Below are positions 8,402-18,658 of a stretch of DNA of 20,820 bases, piece by piece. The first letter of the stretch is position 1. The number at the start of each line of letters is the position of its first letter. The notes under the pieces were generated by a model, which ran no database searches, was not told where the DNA came from, and was given only the letters and a program-made list of their open reading frames with translations. A program made the translations under genes and the position numbers. The DNA is from Globomyces pollinis-pini (Eukaryota; Chytridiomycota; Chytridiomycetes; Rhizophydiales; Globomycetaceae), in contig MU621380.1 in the NCBI GenBank assembly GCA_025399215.1, positions 1 to 20,820 on the forward strand, in the 5' to 3' direction.

Positions 8402-11400
8402 CTAGAATAATGCAGATAACTGTTGTTTGATTAAACGACCACGAACATCTGGAAGCAACACGTTACCTTCCAAGGATACTTCAATGCTCTAGGAATTAGT
8501 ATGAAAGAGTTCATCTATACCTTTTCTAATTGACTATTATCTAGTAACAATGTAACTAATTTTTGCGACATATGCTTCACACTAACCGTCAACACCTTTA
8601 CTTCTTGAGCAGATAAATGGTATAATTTTGTCCATGAAGGAATAACGTCCTTTGCAAGCATCTGCAACAGGCTATGTGCTTCATTCATATCCATTACGTT
8701 ATTGATTACTTGATAATATTTTAAAATAATGGCACCACCAATATTCCAATCAGGAATATCATTTTTTGGTAATGATTCTAAAATCTTGCAAACAAACTTC
8801 AATTTGCCTATCAAGATTACAAAAATTCCAAAACATTACCGGTCAAGATTCTTGAATGGACAATCTTGGTCAATAGTGTGGTGTAGGCAAGTTCAAATTG
8901 TTCAGAATCGATTAAACAAATGCAATATTGTAGTAAACTTCCTCCATATTTCGCTTTCAAAGCCTAACAGTGTTAAAGCATTGATATATTTTTACCCTTG
9001 ACTCATGAATCCAGATGCTTGGTATTGAGAGATCGTCCACCAAGAATGAATAAATGTCACTCTTTGTTGGAGTTGACACACCCATATCTGTATTGGTTAA
9101 TAAATCGTAATATATTGAGCCAGAGTGATCTGTAATGGGATACCAAATACTTATCAGTAGTCTAACAATCTTTTCCCGTTGAATGGCATTGGTTAAATAC
9201 AAAGAAACAAAGACAGCCCATTTCCAATCTCCCATCATCTCCAACTGCAATACCAGATTCATTGTTTGTTTATCAATCGTTTGTTCATCTTTGTATCTTC
9301 TAATGTCCTTCAAATTGATTAAATAACCAATAAGCCAAGATTGTCTGTAGTCGAGGTATGAGCTATAAGTTTTTGGTTCAAGCATTTCCTCAAGTGCATA
9401 GTCATCGAATTCATGTAATTTCAATAAGTGATAATTAATATCGTACACTGTTTCTTTCAAGTTGCCTTTCAGGTAATGTGGAGTAGGTTTTTTGATGACT
9501 TCAACATTGAAATTTGTTTCATACTGTAAAATGGAATCTTTTAGGGTGGATTGACCTCCAAATGAATACCAGAAAAACAGTCCAAGAGTTCTTTTCCAGT
9601 CTAAAGACTTGATAAATACTTTTTCATTCCATTGGCTCACATCTCCACCAATTAATTTCCAGATTGATTGATACCATTCATTCATGAATTTGAACTGTTG
9701 GTTATTTGTCCAATATTGACATTGCAATTGAAGATCGTACGTAATGCTCTCTACATTTAGTTGCTTTTTAGTAGAGACTCTTCCAGGTAAACCATTTGTT
9801 GAATAAACATGTCCTTCGGAGTTCACTGAAACGTTTGATCCAGCACCAGCCAATTGTGCCAAAACAGTAGACAATCTGAAATCATTCCCTGCCAAACATT
9901 CCTTTACAGCTGCCGCAATCTTTCTACCCGTAAGGTGAAGATAAATTCGGTTTGGGATAGTCTTGCAATTCAATAAATCTTGATTGACAGATGCTGCACA
10001 GGCATCAATAAGCCACCTAGATATGGCATCTTTTCTTAGAAAACGTTCGGCTACATCTTGATCAAATTTCTTCAAAATGGCATTAAGAGGTAATTTATCA
10101 AACAGACAAATGAGGAGTTTCCAAGTTTGTGACTCCTCAGCTGAAAAAATATTTGGTTGACTTGATATAATGGAAGATATGGTATGAAACTCAATTTCAC
10201 GATGTAATTCCAATTTTGCGCAATGTTGAGTACTTTCGCCGTCAACCATACTCTCATCTTCGTCCATGCCTTCTGAATTTTGAGAGGATGTTCTTGATTC
10301 TGATAGTAGTGTGGTAAACATGATATGATTTTTCAGTTTTTCAGTTTCTAATACTGAGTGATTCTACACAGTAACATTAATATGATCATTACAAAATACC
10401 TCTCCAAACACATTTAACTTTTTAATTGCAACGGGAGCAAAGGCGCTCGACTTTGTCGCCCTATTGATAAGCAAAAATGAATTACTTTCCAGCCACTGTA
10501 AAGGTTCCTGAAGGTCCCCAACCCACTCTAAAGGATCGTCCATTATAAAATGCTGCATCGACCATCAGGTGACTTTTACCATATGAAATAGATTGTTTGT
10601 ATGGTGTGGTGGTTAATTGTGACTGAAATGGGTTTAATGGATCAATTTGTTTCAAATATTTTTTTGGTGATGAATGATTGGCATTAATATTTGTAATTTG
10701 AGATGCAAAATTTTCTTTTTCGTAAACAAATTGACTCCTTGTATCCACTGTTTTACTAGAGTTATCCGTATCTGACTGTCTTTTCTCGGCCATGTTAACA
10801 TTGGCATCATAAGAGAAAGATAGAGTTTTAGGTGAATTTTGATGTTTAACTGCTGTAGTAGTAGTTGTTGAGAACATGTTTGAAGCCTTCATGGTCTGAA
10901 TCGATCGTGCGCGTTGAAGAGTATCAATTGTGTGCATACTTTGACGAATTGAGCAAGTAGGCAATTCGTTTATTTGTTCCATTTGAATTTCATTATCAGA
11001 AATATTTTGACTATTGGTTTGGGTATCACTGTCAGTATCTTGTTCTTCAACATCTTCCCCATCATCAGAAAGTTCATCTTCATCTTCTTCGTCACTACTC
11101 TCTTCTTCATCTGCTTCAGAAATCCCACTTATTGAAGAATTCGAATTCTCTACTAATTCGAACCCTGATTCATCTTCATCCAAACTGCCTTCATCTTCAC
11201 TTTCCTCTTGTTCTTCGTAATCACTGACATCCTCTGGTTTATTCGAATCGTTTAAATGCTTCAAGATGAATTTATTGGAAGAAATCAATGGTTTTCGTTC
11301 ACTTGGATGACTTTTCATAAAAGTATCTTCGACTTGATCATCATATTCATCCTGAGATACTTGCTCTGATCCGGAATAACCTTCTACTTCAGAATCCGAG

Positions 11401-11463
11401 TCTTGATAGTTTAATCTAGAAAGAAATTGTACCTGATGCTTGAGCTAGTCCAAACCGGGTCAT
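8402..11463 (-). CDS. NUP96: Nup96 / Nup145C nuclear pore scaffold, free-standing
   Basis: Exons: 11463-11456 (tentative), 11415-10486, 10460-10400, 10363-8996, 8963-8840, 8807-8521, 8488-8402, giving 954 residues; introns are 40, 25, 36, 32, 32 and 32 nt. If the tiny first exon is wrong, the first ATG in the frame is at 11318, giving 919. An acidic Asp/Glu/Ser-rich stretch (about 65-130) is followed by the Nup96 hallmark GRSFRVGWGPSG (about 295-306) and SAFAPVAIKKLNV, then the helical solenoid with ISRWLIDACA, YLHLTGRKIAAA, DFRLSTVLAQLAG and LDWKRTLGLFFWY. Nup96 belongs to the Nup107-160 (Y) complex of the nuclear pore. It is normally made by self-cleavage of a Nup98-Nup96 precursor; no Nup98 autoproteolytic domain precedes it here, and the kinesin gene ends 111 bp upstream on the same strand. 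Confidence 0.88.
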
Positions 11464-11574
11464 AAAAATAAGAAAATTTTGATAGATGAGGATGAATGAA
11501 TACAATCTGAATAAGGAACAGTAGGAATGAACAATGAAGAGTGTTCTCAATCATTTTTTATTATATCAGACAAA

Positions 11575-13406
11575 TTAGCGATTTACTGCTCTCTTTTGTT
11601 GCATCTTCAGTTTGGCAGCTGCCCCTTTTGCTGCAATCTTTTCCATGGCTTCTTGTTGTCTATTCTTTTTTGGAGCCAAAACAACCTTTTCAAGTAAAGA
11701 GATAACCTCGATTGAATAATCATTGTTCAATTGACTAGATTTAACCATGGGTCGTTTCTTTAAAAATAGCGATTTATAAGAATTTCTAAGTACAGTAGCT
11801 TGTTTTAAAGTAAGTTTGGATCTGAGCTTCCATTCTTCAGCTGTTAAATCATATAACATCTTCCAGGGTGGTGGAATAAAATCGTTATTGTCTGAAGTCC
11901 TTTGCACGATGAAATCATCTAACGTCACCTTTCTTTCTGAATTGATTTCAATCCAACTGTTCAACTTTGATTTTGACCATGCCATTGGTGAACTATCAGT
12001 TTGACTTTTTACACTTGGTTTAGTGGAAACAACAGATTCTGAAGAACTGTTCGATTTCGGTCTCATGGCCAAAGTGCTTTTTGTTTGAGGTGCAAGTTTT
12101 GACAATCTAGTCGTTGACGCTAAGGATCAATGTAAACCATCATACCATGTCCAACCTCAGTATTTTGAATTTCTTTGTCAACTTTACCAACCGACTTGTT
12201 TGTTGATGATTTGCAGTTTGGCTTTAGAGCAGCTGCATAACGGAACGTATCTAAAGAATGGGCAACATCATGTGTTGAGGGACTCATAGCTGCAATCATC
12301 ACCAATCGAACATTACTTTCATCAACAGGGTCCAATACGTTTTTTAGTAATGTGGTCAATTTAGAAGATCGAGTTGGAATTCTAACATCATTGTTTTTTG
12401 ATTTATGGATCTTGTTGCGAATACAATCTTTCAATGCCATAAGCGAACTATTGATATAAATAGCTTCTTTTAATCTTTCGCTATCATGGTTTTTGGAATC
12501 CGAGTGCCGTTCACTACCTGCCAAGTCTACAAGTTTAATATTCGAAATTTTATTTGTTTTCAAATGTCGGATTTGAATTTGACAAATGAAATGAGATCGA
12601 CTAGATGTATCATTCTTTGAAGTTCCTATGGTTTTTCTCAACTTGAATCCTTCGTTGATTGTGTTCAAACATTCCACTTCATCCATGATTTGTCGCAATA
12701 CAGAATTACCGACCAACGTAGGATTTCCTAACTTTATTAAAATGGGTAGTTATACCTAAAATAATTAATCATTCTAACTAGTTACCTTCGGAATTTATCA
12801 TGACTTTGACTAAATTTCCAGACAAGAGATCTTTGACATTATCTCCCATGATCTCAAGTAATTGAATATGAATTTCACTAGAACTATATGGTAGATCTTT
12901 GACCAATCGTTCAGCAACACCATTGATAGTGTAAGTCTTCCCAGATCCAGTCTATAATACAGTTAATTGGATGATTTCAAAACCTGTCCATAGGCAAAAA
13001 TGGCACCTTCTCCTCCATTAGAATTATGGACGATATGTAGAATTGAAGAGCATGAAGAGTGAAAGAATTCATCATGTGTTGTATTTTCATTGTGATTTCC
13101 ATCAAATTCATTTGAGTGGACTTCCAAAGCTGCATCTGTTAAAACTTGAAAGGTGGGATAATATAAAGCTGTAACAGACTGATCCACACAAAATATACTC
13201 TGATAATGACCTTGATTAAGTTCAAGTTTATTTAAAGGTCTTAATTTGACATGTACTTGAATTGAGAGACTTTCTTGATTTTCTTTCTCATTCTTTCCAC
13301 TAGAAAGCGTTTGTAAATGGTAATCAATGGTGTCGATGAATGTGTCCTTCTTTTGTAAGGTTCTTTCCAAAAACGACCCCAATGCTGGTGTTGGATTTTT
13401 GGACAT
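11575..13406 (-). CDS. Kinesin motor protein, kinesin-13-like
   Basis: Exons 13406-12984, 12951-12786, 12727-12146 and 12119-11575 sum to 1716 nt and 571 residues. Introns are 32, 58 and 26 nt; the 58-nt one looks like two introns back to back. The motor starts near residue 48: VHVKLRPLN (51-59), P-loop GQTGSGKT (140-147), switch I NDTSSRSH, switch II LVDLAGSE, then INSSLMALKDCIR and RSSKLTTLLKNVLD. The ALK-x-CIR wording and the short N-terminal region recall kinesin-13 (KIF2/KIF24), microtubule depolymerases, but sequence divergence is high. The last 180 residues form a basic tail with IPPPWKMLYDLTAEEWKLR and an Ala/Lys-rich end. It could alternatively be an orphan kinesin. Divergent from the first receptor gene (296 bp between starts). 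Confidence 0.85.
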
Positions 13407-13702
13407 TTAAAAATTATGAAACTCAACTCACTGACACTTGTAGCGATAAGATCCACTAGCATGAACGGTATCAAAGTAGCGATGCTTGAAAATGATACGT
13501 TTGGTGGAGGTGAATAGGACCAGAACTATTGGGTCATTCGTGATGAATTACCTAAAAGATACCGACTTATACGTACACTCAATAGTAAAAACGAATCCGA
13601 GACTGGAAACGACTTCAATATGAATCTGTCTTCATGGTGATGTCATGATATCACCAAAGAACATAACGCGATGAAAAATTCATTTCTAAAAAAACATTAT
13701 CC

Positions 13703-14628
13703 ATGGTACAGCTTAATGTAATAGGAGCGGGATTGGTTCTCGGTCAGTTATCACTTATAGGTTCTGTCTACATCATTTCTCAAGTAGTACAACGATTTAG
13801 AAGATTTGGAACAATACCTATCTCATTAAAATTTCCAATGTACATTGCATTCACCGATATAGGAATATACATTTCAGTGATGTACAATCAATTAGCGGTG
13901 GTGTTCACAGGAAGAGTGTTTCAAGGACTTCAATGTCAAATACAAGGCTTTCTATTTAGTATTGTATCTGGTACAAATATCTTGCTTGTCTCTATCTTTG
14001 CATTAATCACTTTCCTATCTTCAAAGTACAATTATCATGTAAACTTTGGGAGATATGACTATCAACTCTGGATTGGTATTATATTATCTTCTATAGCTGG
14101 TGGATCTATCATGTTTCCATCTTTTAGTGCAGATAAATATTGGTGTTACTTTTCACCCAACCGTGATGGAATCACCATATCGATTGTAACAACTCTATTT
14201 ACCTTTGGAAATTTCTTCTTGACCATAATATTTTTTTCCTTGACGCTTTATCAGATAAAGAATTTAAGAACCCTACACGTAACATTTTTTTTTCATGATC
14301 GTTAATGATATAGAGACATAATATTCAATCAAATTTAGTAATGAATGCTATTGAATTGAAGATCACCAAAAAGATGTTGTTTTATATATTCAACTTTTTA
14401 ATTCAATGGGGTTTGGGTAATTCATACGTTTACTAATTCCTAGCTTTACCCTATTTATGTATCCCATTTACTGGTATTGTAGAGGTAACTATATAGCGCT
14501 TCTAAAAATAGTAGGAGTGGATGTATCTGTTATGTAATGTTGGAATGTGCTCTGGTGGAATACTGAATCTGATTGGATATCTATATAATGAAGGTTTTTA
14601 TACTAGGAATAGTTCGGAAACCAAATGA
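13703..14628 (+). CDS. Seven-transmembrane receptor-like protein, copy 1
   Basis: Exons 13703-14278, 14314-14416, 14444-14484 and 14515-14628 give 277 residues; introns are 35, 27 and 30 nt. Exon 1 encodes TM1-TM5, exon 2 the third inner loop and TM6 (KITKKMLFYIFNFLIQWGL), exons 3-4 TM7 (GMCSGGILNLIGY) and a short tail. Cys78 before TM3 and Cys146 in the second outer loop could form the usual disulfide. FGRYDYQLW before TM4 and the KYWCYF motif are shared with copy 2. The layout resembles the 7TM receptors of early-diverging fungi distantly related to cAMP/glucose-type GPCRs; the ligand is unknown. It begins about 300 bp from the divergent kinesin start and is followed by its paralogue in the same orientation. 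Confidence 0.82.
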
Positions 14629-14888
14629 TTTTACTTGAACATATATATTAAAATAGTGTAATAAATTATCATACATAAAAAATTAACTGTCAGTCACTAT
14701 ATTGCATGATATTTTAAACTATAACGCGTCTGCAAGTAACTTTCAAACTTGATGTAAAAAGTCGTATGAGTAGTTTCAAAACGAAGAATTGCTAAAAGTA
14801 ATGGTATATTCATAATACTAAACTCTTTCAAGTTTCAATAATGAATGAATGAATGACGTTTTACCCACTTTTTCAAATTCTCAACAAA

Positions 14889-15821
14889 ATGACAGAAGAT
14901 ACAAGTAGATTTTATGTAATCGGAACAGGATTAATCTTGGGTGCATTTTCAATATTAGGATCTATATTTGTCATCTACAATGGATTAAAAATATTTCGAA
15001 ATCGAGGAAGTTTATCGATGGCTTTAAAATTTCCAGTTTATATTGCTTTTACAGATATTATAATATGTATCATGGTCTATGTGAATCAAGGGTATACCTT
15101 GATGACTGGAAAAATAGTGACTGGAGATTTATGTGGATTTTTTGGATCTTTTTATACTATCGTGGCAGGTGTCAACATGATGCTTGTTACATCATTTACT
15201 TGTATCACATTACTATTGTTACATAGTTATACTGTAGATTTGGGGAAATATGATTGGAGATTATGGACAACACTTATAATATGTATGACTATTGTATCAG
15301 GATTTATGTTTCCTTATTTCGGATCAGATCGTTATTGGTGTTATTTATCCTCTGATAGTACTGGATTGATTGTTCCTATCGTATCAACATCACTTGTGCT
15401 TTTACTCTTTGTCGTCACCATCATTCTTTGTATCCTTGTCATTCGTCAACTAAAAATCATTCAAAAACTGCAGGTTTTACAGTTTATCAATTAATGGTTA
15501 GAAAGAGAATACGGATAAAAAAAAGGTGATTAAAGCTATTGAAACAAAAGTGACTAAAAAGATGTTGTTTTATATAGTAACCTATTTCATTCAATGGGGG
15601 TTTGGTAAATTTCCTTTGATTAAACGTGTAGCAATTCCATACCTGTCTATTCCAATAACCGGATACTCTGAAGTAAGTCTTAAACTTGTTACTGACCATT
15701 TAGAAATGGTCATATTTATTATGCGTATATAGGAATGTGTTCTGGTGGTATAATGAACGTGATCGCGTATATATATAATGAGGGGTTTCATAGGACAAGT
15801 CAAAATTCCGATTCCAATTGA
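14889..15821 (+). CDS. Seven-transmembrane receptor-like protein, copy 2, frameshifted in TM7
   Basis: Exons 14889-15473, 15502-15604, 15632-15672 and 15704 onward mirror copy 1. Exons 2 and 3 are 103 and 41 nt in both genes, with intron 2 of 27 nt in both. TM1-TM6 are intact and similar (FGKYDWRLW in copy 1 style as LGKYDWRLW, RYWCYLSS, TKKMLFYIVTYFIQWGF). In exon 4 copy 2 has one extra base in a TA run near 15728-15734. The literal frame ends at 15778 (267 residues), while the conserved GMCSGGIMNVIAYIYNEG reads in the +1 frame to TGA 15819-15821. Four overlapping ATGs at 14841-14853 precede the chosen start at 14889; 14853 is in frame and would add 12 residues. It may be a recent pseudogene, a sequencing error or a truncated receptor. 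Confidence 0.75.
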
Positions 15822-16124
15822 TTGATGTATAAATCCTATAGATATATGTGTCTAATAAAACGCATGTGTAACTTGAATCCTCGATTATCCAGGAATTGGG
15901 ATACTTTGTAGGTACACAATAATTGGCGATTGGTTGTTATGAAATCAAAGAACCATTTTGCATCATTGAGCTTTTAGTTAATGTCAATTGATTGCATTAA
16001 TTATTTTTAATATTTACTGAACTACGGTATGGTGGTAAACAACGATCTCAGATTTTAATACGGTTCATAAACAATGTTGTCAGAAAAACCGTTAACAAGT
16101 AAATTAAAGTATTACATAATAATT
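15822..16124. other. Convergent intergenic region between copy 2 and ZC3H15
   Basis: This holds the 3' ends of two convergent genes. I see AATAAA-type AT-rich signals (for example AATAAAA near 15855) and no ORF, RNA gene or repeat. Confidence 0.4.
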
Positions 16125-17416
16125 TTATTCCAATTCTTCAACATCATCAATTTGGAGATCGTCCACACTAACACTGCGCATGACAGTATCAATCTGTTCA
16201 ATATCTTCCACATCACTTCCTTCACGCTCATAAACATCCATAGCGTCATCATCACCAGTATTCGCCCAGTCCGGATTGAAGTCAAACATATCTTTACCAG
16301 AAAATGTCATTCCAGTTTTCATTCCAGCCTTCATTTTAGTCATGGCTTCTGATTTCAGTTTGGCAGCCAAATTTTCTGATTCGTTTTGTCGAGCCTTTCG
16401 TTCTTTTTTCCATTGTAAGAAAGATTCGTGGGTAACAGGAGTTAGATTTGAGCCCAGATTGTGTCGCTAAAGAGTGAGTGAGTTTAATTCTTACCTCTTT
16501 CTCTAAGAAATCTTCAATAGTGATTTCATTTGCCTTTTCCCTTTCTTCTCGTTCACGACGCTCTTCTTCTGTTTCCTTCTTTTTCAAAACAAAACCAGGT
16601 GGTAGTGCGTGACGATATTTACAATCTCGACCATTAGGGCTAAAAAGTCAATTTTAAATTTAAATTACCAGTCCCAGAACCAACCATACTTTTGAGTTTC
16701 AATTGCTTCAATGAAATATTTGCACACAATTTCAGTAGCCTTATTAAGATTTTCTCGTCCAACTTCTCTTTCTCTGATAGCATCTTCCAACTTTTCTTGA
16801 TTCCAGTCTTCCATATTATCATCTTCTTTATCAGCGTCTATCCAGATTAATGCTGTGAAACTCATACCATCTCTTTTATCCTCATATAAATTGGCCTTTT
16901 GTACTTTACGGCCAACATTCAAATCATGCGAATATTTACAACGACTTGCCTTATTACATTGACCCGCTAAATGGTGTAAATGAATGATGGTGTACCTTTG
17001 AAATGAGCACACAAAACAGATTTCGGGTCAGTTCCTAGAGGAGTGAGTAACGTTGAATTCGAATACCAAAGGGAACTTTAGGTTGTATAATAATAGTGTT
17101 GTTGAACAGTTCTAAATCCTTCTTTTTCTGTTCTTCCAATTTCTTTTTCTCCAGTTTCAGTTGATTTTCTCTTTCCAACCTTTCTCTTGCTTTCCTATCA
17201 CCTACTTCTTTTGATTGCGATTGTACTTGATTGACATATTGTTGAACTTTTTTTGATTTATTCTTATTCTTTAATCCGAATGTTTTATCTTCAGCAATTT
17301 TTTGCTACAGAAGTTAATAAAAGGTATCAAAGCTAATAATTTGTAATTTGGAAAGAGGGAATGCATTAATTGAATACCTTTTTTTCTTGTTGTTTTTTAG
17401 ATGGTTTTGGAGGCAT
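16125..17416 (-). CDS. TMA46: ZC3H15/DFRP1/Tma46-like CCCH zinc-finger protein
   Basis: Exons: 17416-17378, 17304-17067, 17034-16996, 16966-16868, 16837-16669, 16639-16495, 16466-16125, giving 356 residues. Introns are 73, 32, 29, 30, 29 and 28 nt. Order: Lys-rich [31 protein letters not shown], a basic coiled coil, first finger C-x7-C-x5-C-x3-H from Cys101 (CKYSHDL), [14 protein letters not shown], second finger ending [14 protein letters not shown], then [21 protein letters not shown], the [12 protein letters not shown] segment and an acidic end. The family binds and stabilises the DRG1/Rbg1 GTPase on ribosomes through the C-terminal DFRP region. The 30-nt intron at 16838-16867 is in frame and stop-free, so its retention would insert ten residues. 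Head-to-head with uL4, over a shared promoter. Confidence 0.93.
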
Positions 17417-17451
17417 CAAGAAATTGAGAAAGTGATTGGATTCAAGAAAGT

Positions 17452-17494
17452 GTTAGGGTTACCAACCTCGGAAATTAAATCCTAGGGTTAGGGT
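17452..17494. promoter_or_regulatory. TTAGGG (telobox/Tbf1-type) motifs between ZC3H15 and uL4
   Basis: Three (C/T)TAGGG motifs lie in the 126-bp gap: GTTAGGGTTA at 17452-17461, and CCTAGGGTTAGGGTTCC at 17481-17497 carrying two in tandem. Telomere-like boxes in ribosomal-protein promoters are known from plants (telo-box) and from fungi where Tbf1 binds TTAGGG. Both flanking genes belong to the translation apparatus, so a shared bidirectional element is a natural reading. A T-rich tract (about 17502-17540) then leads into the uL4 start. Confidence 0.6.
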
Positions 17495-17542
17495 TCCTTT
17501 AAATTTTTTTTATTTTTTTTTGTTTCTTCACCTTTTTTAAAT

Positions 17543-18658
17543 ATGAGTGCCCGTCCTGTCGTCTCTGTATTCTCCACTAAGGGAGAACAAGTTGCTACCG
17601 CTCCTTTACCTGCTGTATTCACTGCTCCTATCCGTTCCGATATCGTTCAATTCGTTCACACTCATGTCGCAAAGAACAAACGTCAAGCTTACGCTGTCTC
17701 CGTCGCTGCTGGTCACCAAACTTCTGCTGAATCTTGGGGTACCGGTCGTGCTGTCGCTCGTATTCCTCGTGTCTCTGGTGGTGGTACCCACAGAGCTGGT
17801 CAAGCTGCTTTCGGTAACATGTGTCGTGGTGGTCGTATGTTCGCTCCTACCAAGGTCTTCAGAAAGTGGCACGTAAAGGTCAACCAAAACCAACGTAGAT
17901 TCGCTACCGCTTCTGCCCTTGCTGCTTCTGCTATCCCTGCTTTGGTTATGGCCCGTGGTCACAGAATCGACCAAATTGAAGAAGTCCCTTTGGTTGTTGC
18001 TAACGACATTGAATCCTACGTCAAGACCAGAAAAGCCGTTGCTTTCCTTAAGGCTGTCAACGCTTATGCTGATGTTGAAAAGGTCGCTGCCTCAAAGAAG
18101 CTCCGTGCTGGTTTGGGTAAACTCCGTAACCGTCGTCACCGTCAACGTCGTGGTCCTCTTGTTATCTTCAACGAAAACGAAGGTATCGTCAAGGCTTTCA
18201 GAAACATCCCTGGTGTTGAGTTGGCTTCTGTCAACTCTTTGAACTTGCTTCAACTTGCTCCAGGTGGTCATCTCGGTCGTTTCGTTATCTGGACTCAAGA
18301 TGCTTTCGAAAAGTTGGACTCCATTTACGGTTCCGCTACCACTCCATCTGAAGTCAAGAAGAACTATGTCTTACCACAAACCATCATCACCAACCCTGAC
18401 TTGCCACGTCTCATCAACTCTGATGAAATTCAATCCGTCGTCAGAGCCGCTGGACAAGCCGTTGTCAAACGTCCATTCACTCAACGTAAGAACCCTCTCA
18501 AGAACAACGGAGTCTTGGTCAGATTCAACCCATATGCCCAAACTCTTCGTCGTCGTGAAATCTTAACTGAAGAAGCTCACAAGGCCGGTAAAGTTGCCAA
18601 GAAGACCGCCAAGCATGTTAAGAACAAGACTTACATTGATAACTTGCTCAGTCAATAA
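17543..18658 (+). CDS. RPL4: Cytosolic 60S ribosomal protein uL4 (RPL4)
   Basis: One exon of 1116 nt encodes 371 residues, normal for eukaryotic uL4 (yeast 362). Recognisable blocks are [31 protein letters not shown], the internal loop [20 protein letters not shown] that extends into the exit tunnel, [36 protein letters not shown], and the eukaryotic C-terminal extension [19 protein letters not shown]. uL4 is a structural 60S protein lining the peptide exit tunnel. Codon choice is strongly biased to C-ending and preferred codons (GTC, CGT, ACC, AAG), unlike its AT-rich neighbours, as expected for very high expression. The gene lacks the short introns that most neighbours carry. The only in-frame ATG at the conserved start is used. 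Confidence 0.98.
   Translation: MSARPVVSVFSTKGEQVATAPLPAVFTAPIRSDIVQFVHTHVAKNKRQAYAVSVAAGHQTSAESWGTGRAVARIPRVSGGGTHRAGQAAFGNMCRGGRMFAPTKVFRKWHVKVNQNQRRFATASALAASAIPALVMARGHRIDQIEEVPLVVANDIESYVKTRKAVAFLKAVNAYADVEKVAASKKLRAGLGKLRNRRHRQRRGPLVIFNENEGIVKAFRNIPGVELASVNSLNLLQLAPGGHLGRFVIWTQDAFEKLDSIYGSATTPSEVKKNYVLPQTIITNPDLPRLINSDEIQSVVRAAGQAVVKRPFTQRKNPLKNNGVLVRFNPYAQTLRRREILTEEAHKAGKVAKKTAKHVKNKTYIDNLLSQ

Noticed and set aside
17452..17494. Interstitial telomere or subtelomere
   Set aside because: Only isolated TTAGGG units are present, in a promoter between two core genes; a telomeric tract would be longer and uninterrupted.
17547..18566. Long alternative frames over uL4 on both strands
   Set aside because: Shadows produced by the strong codon bias of uL4; Ser/Leu/Val-rich and without homology.
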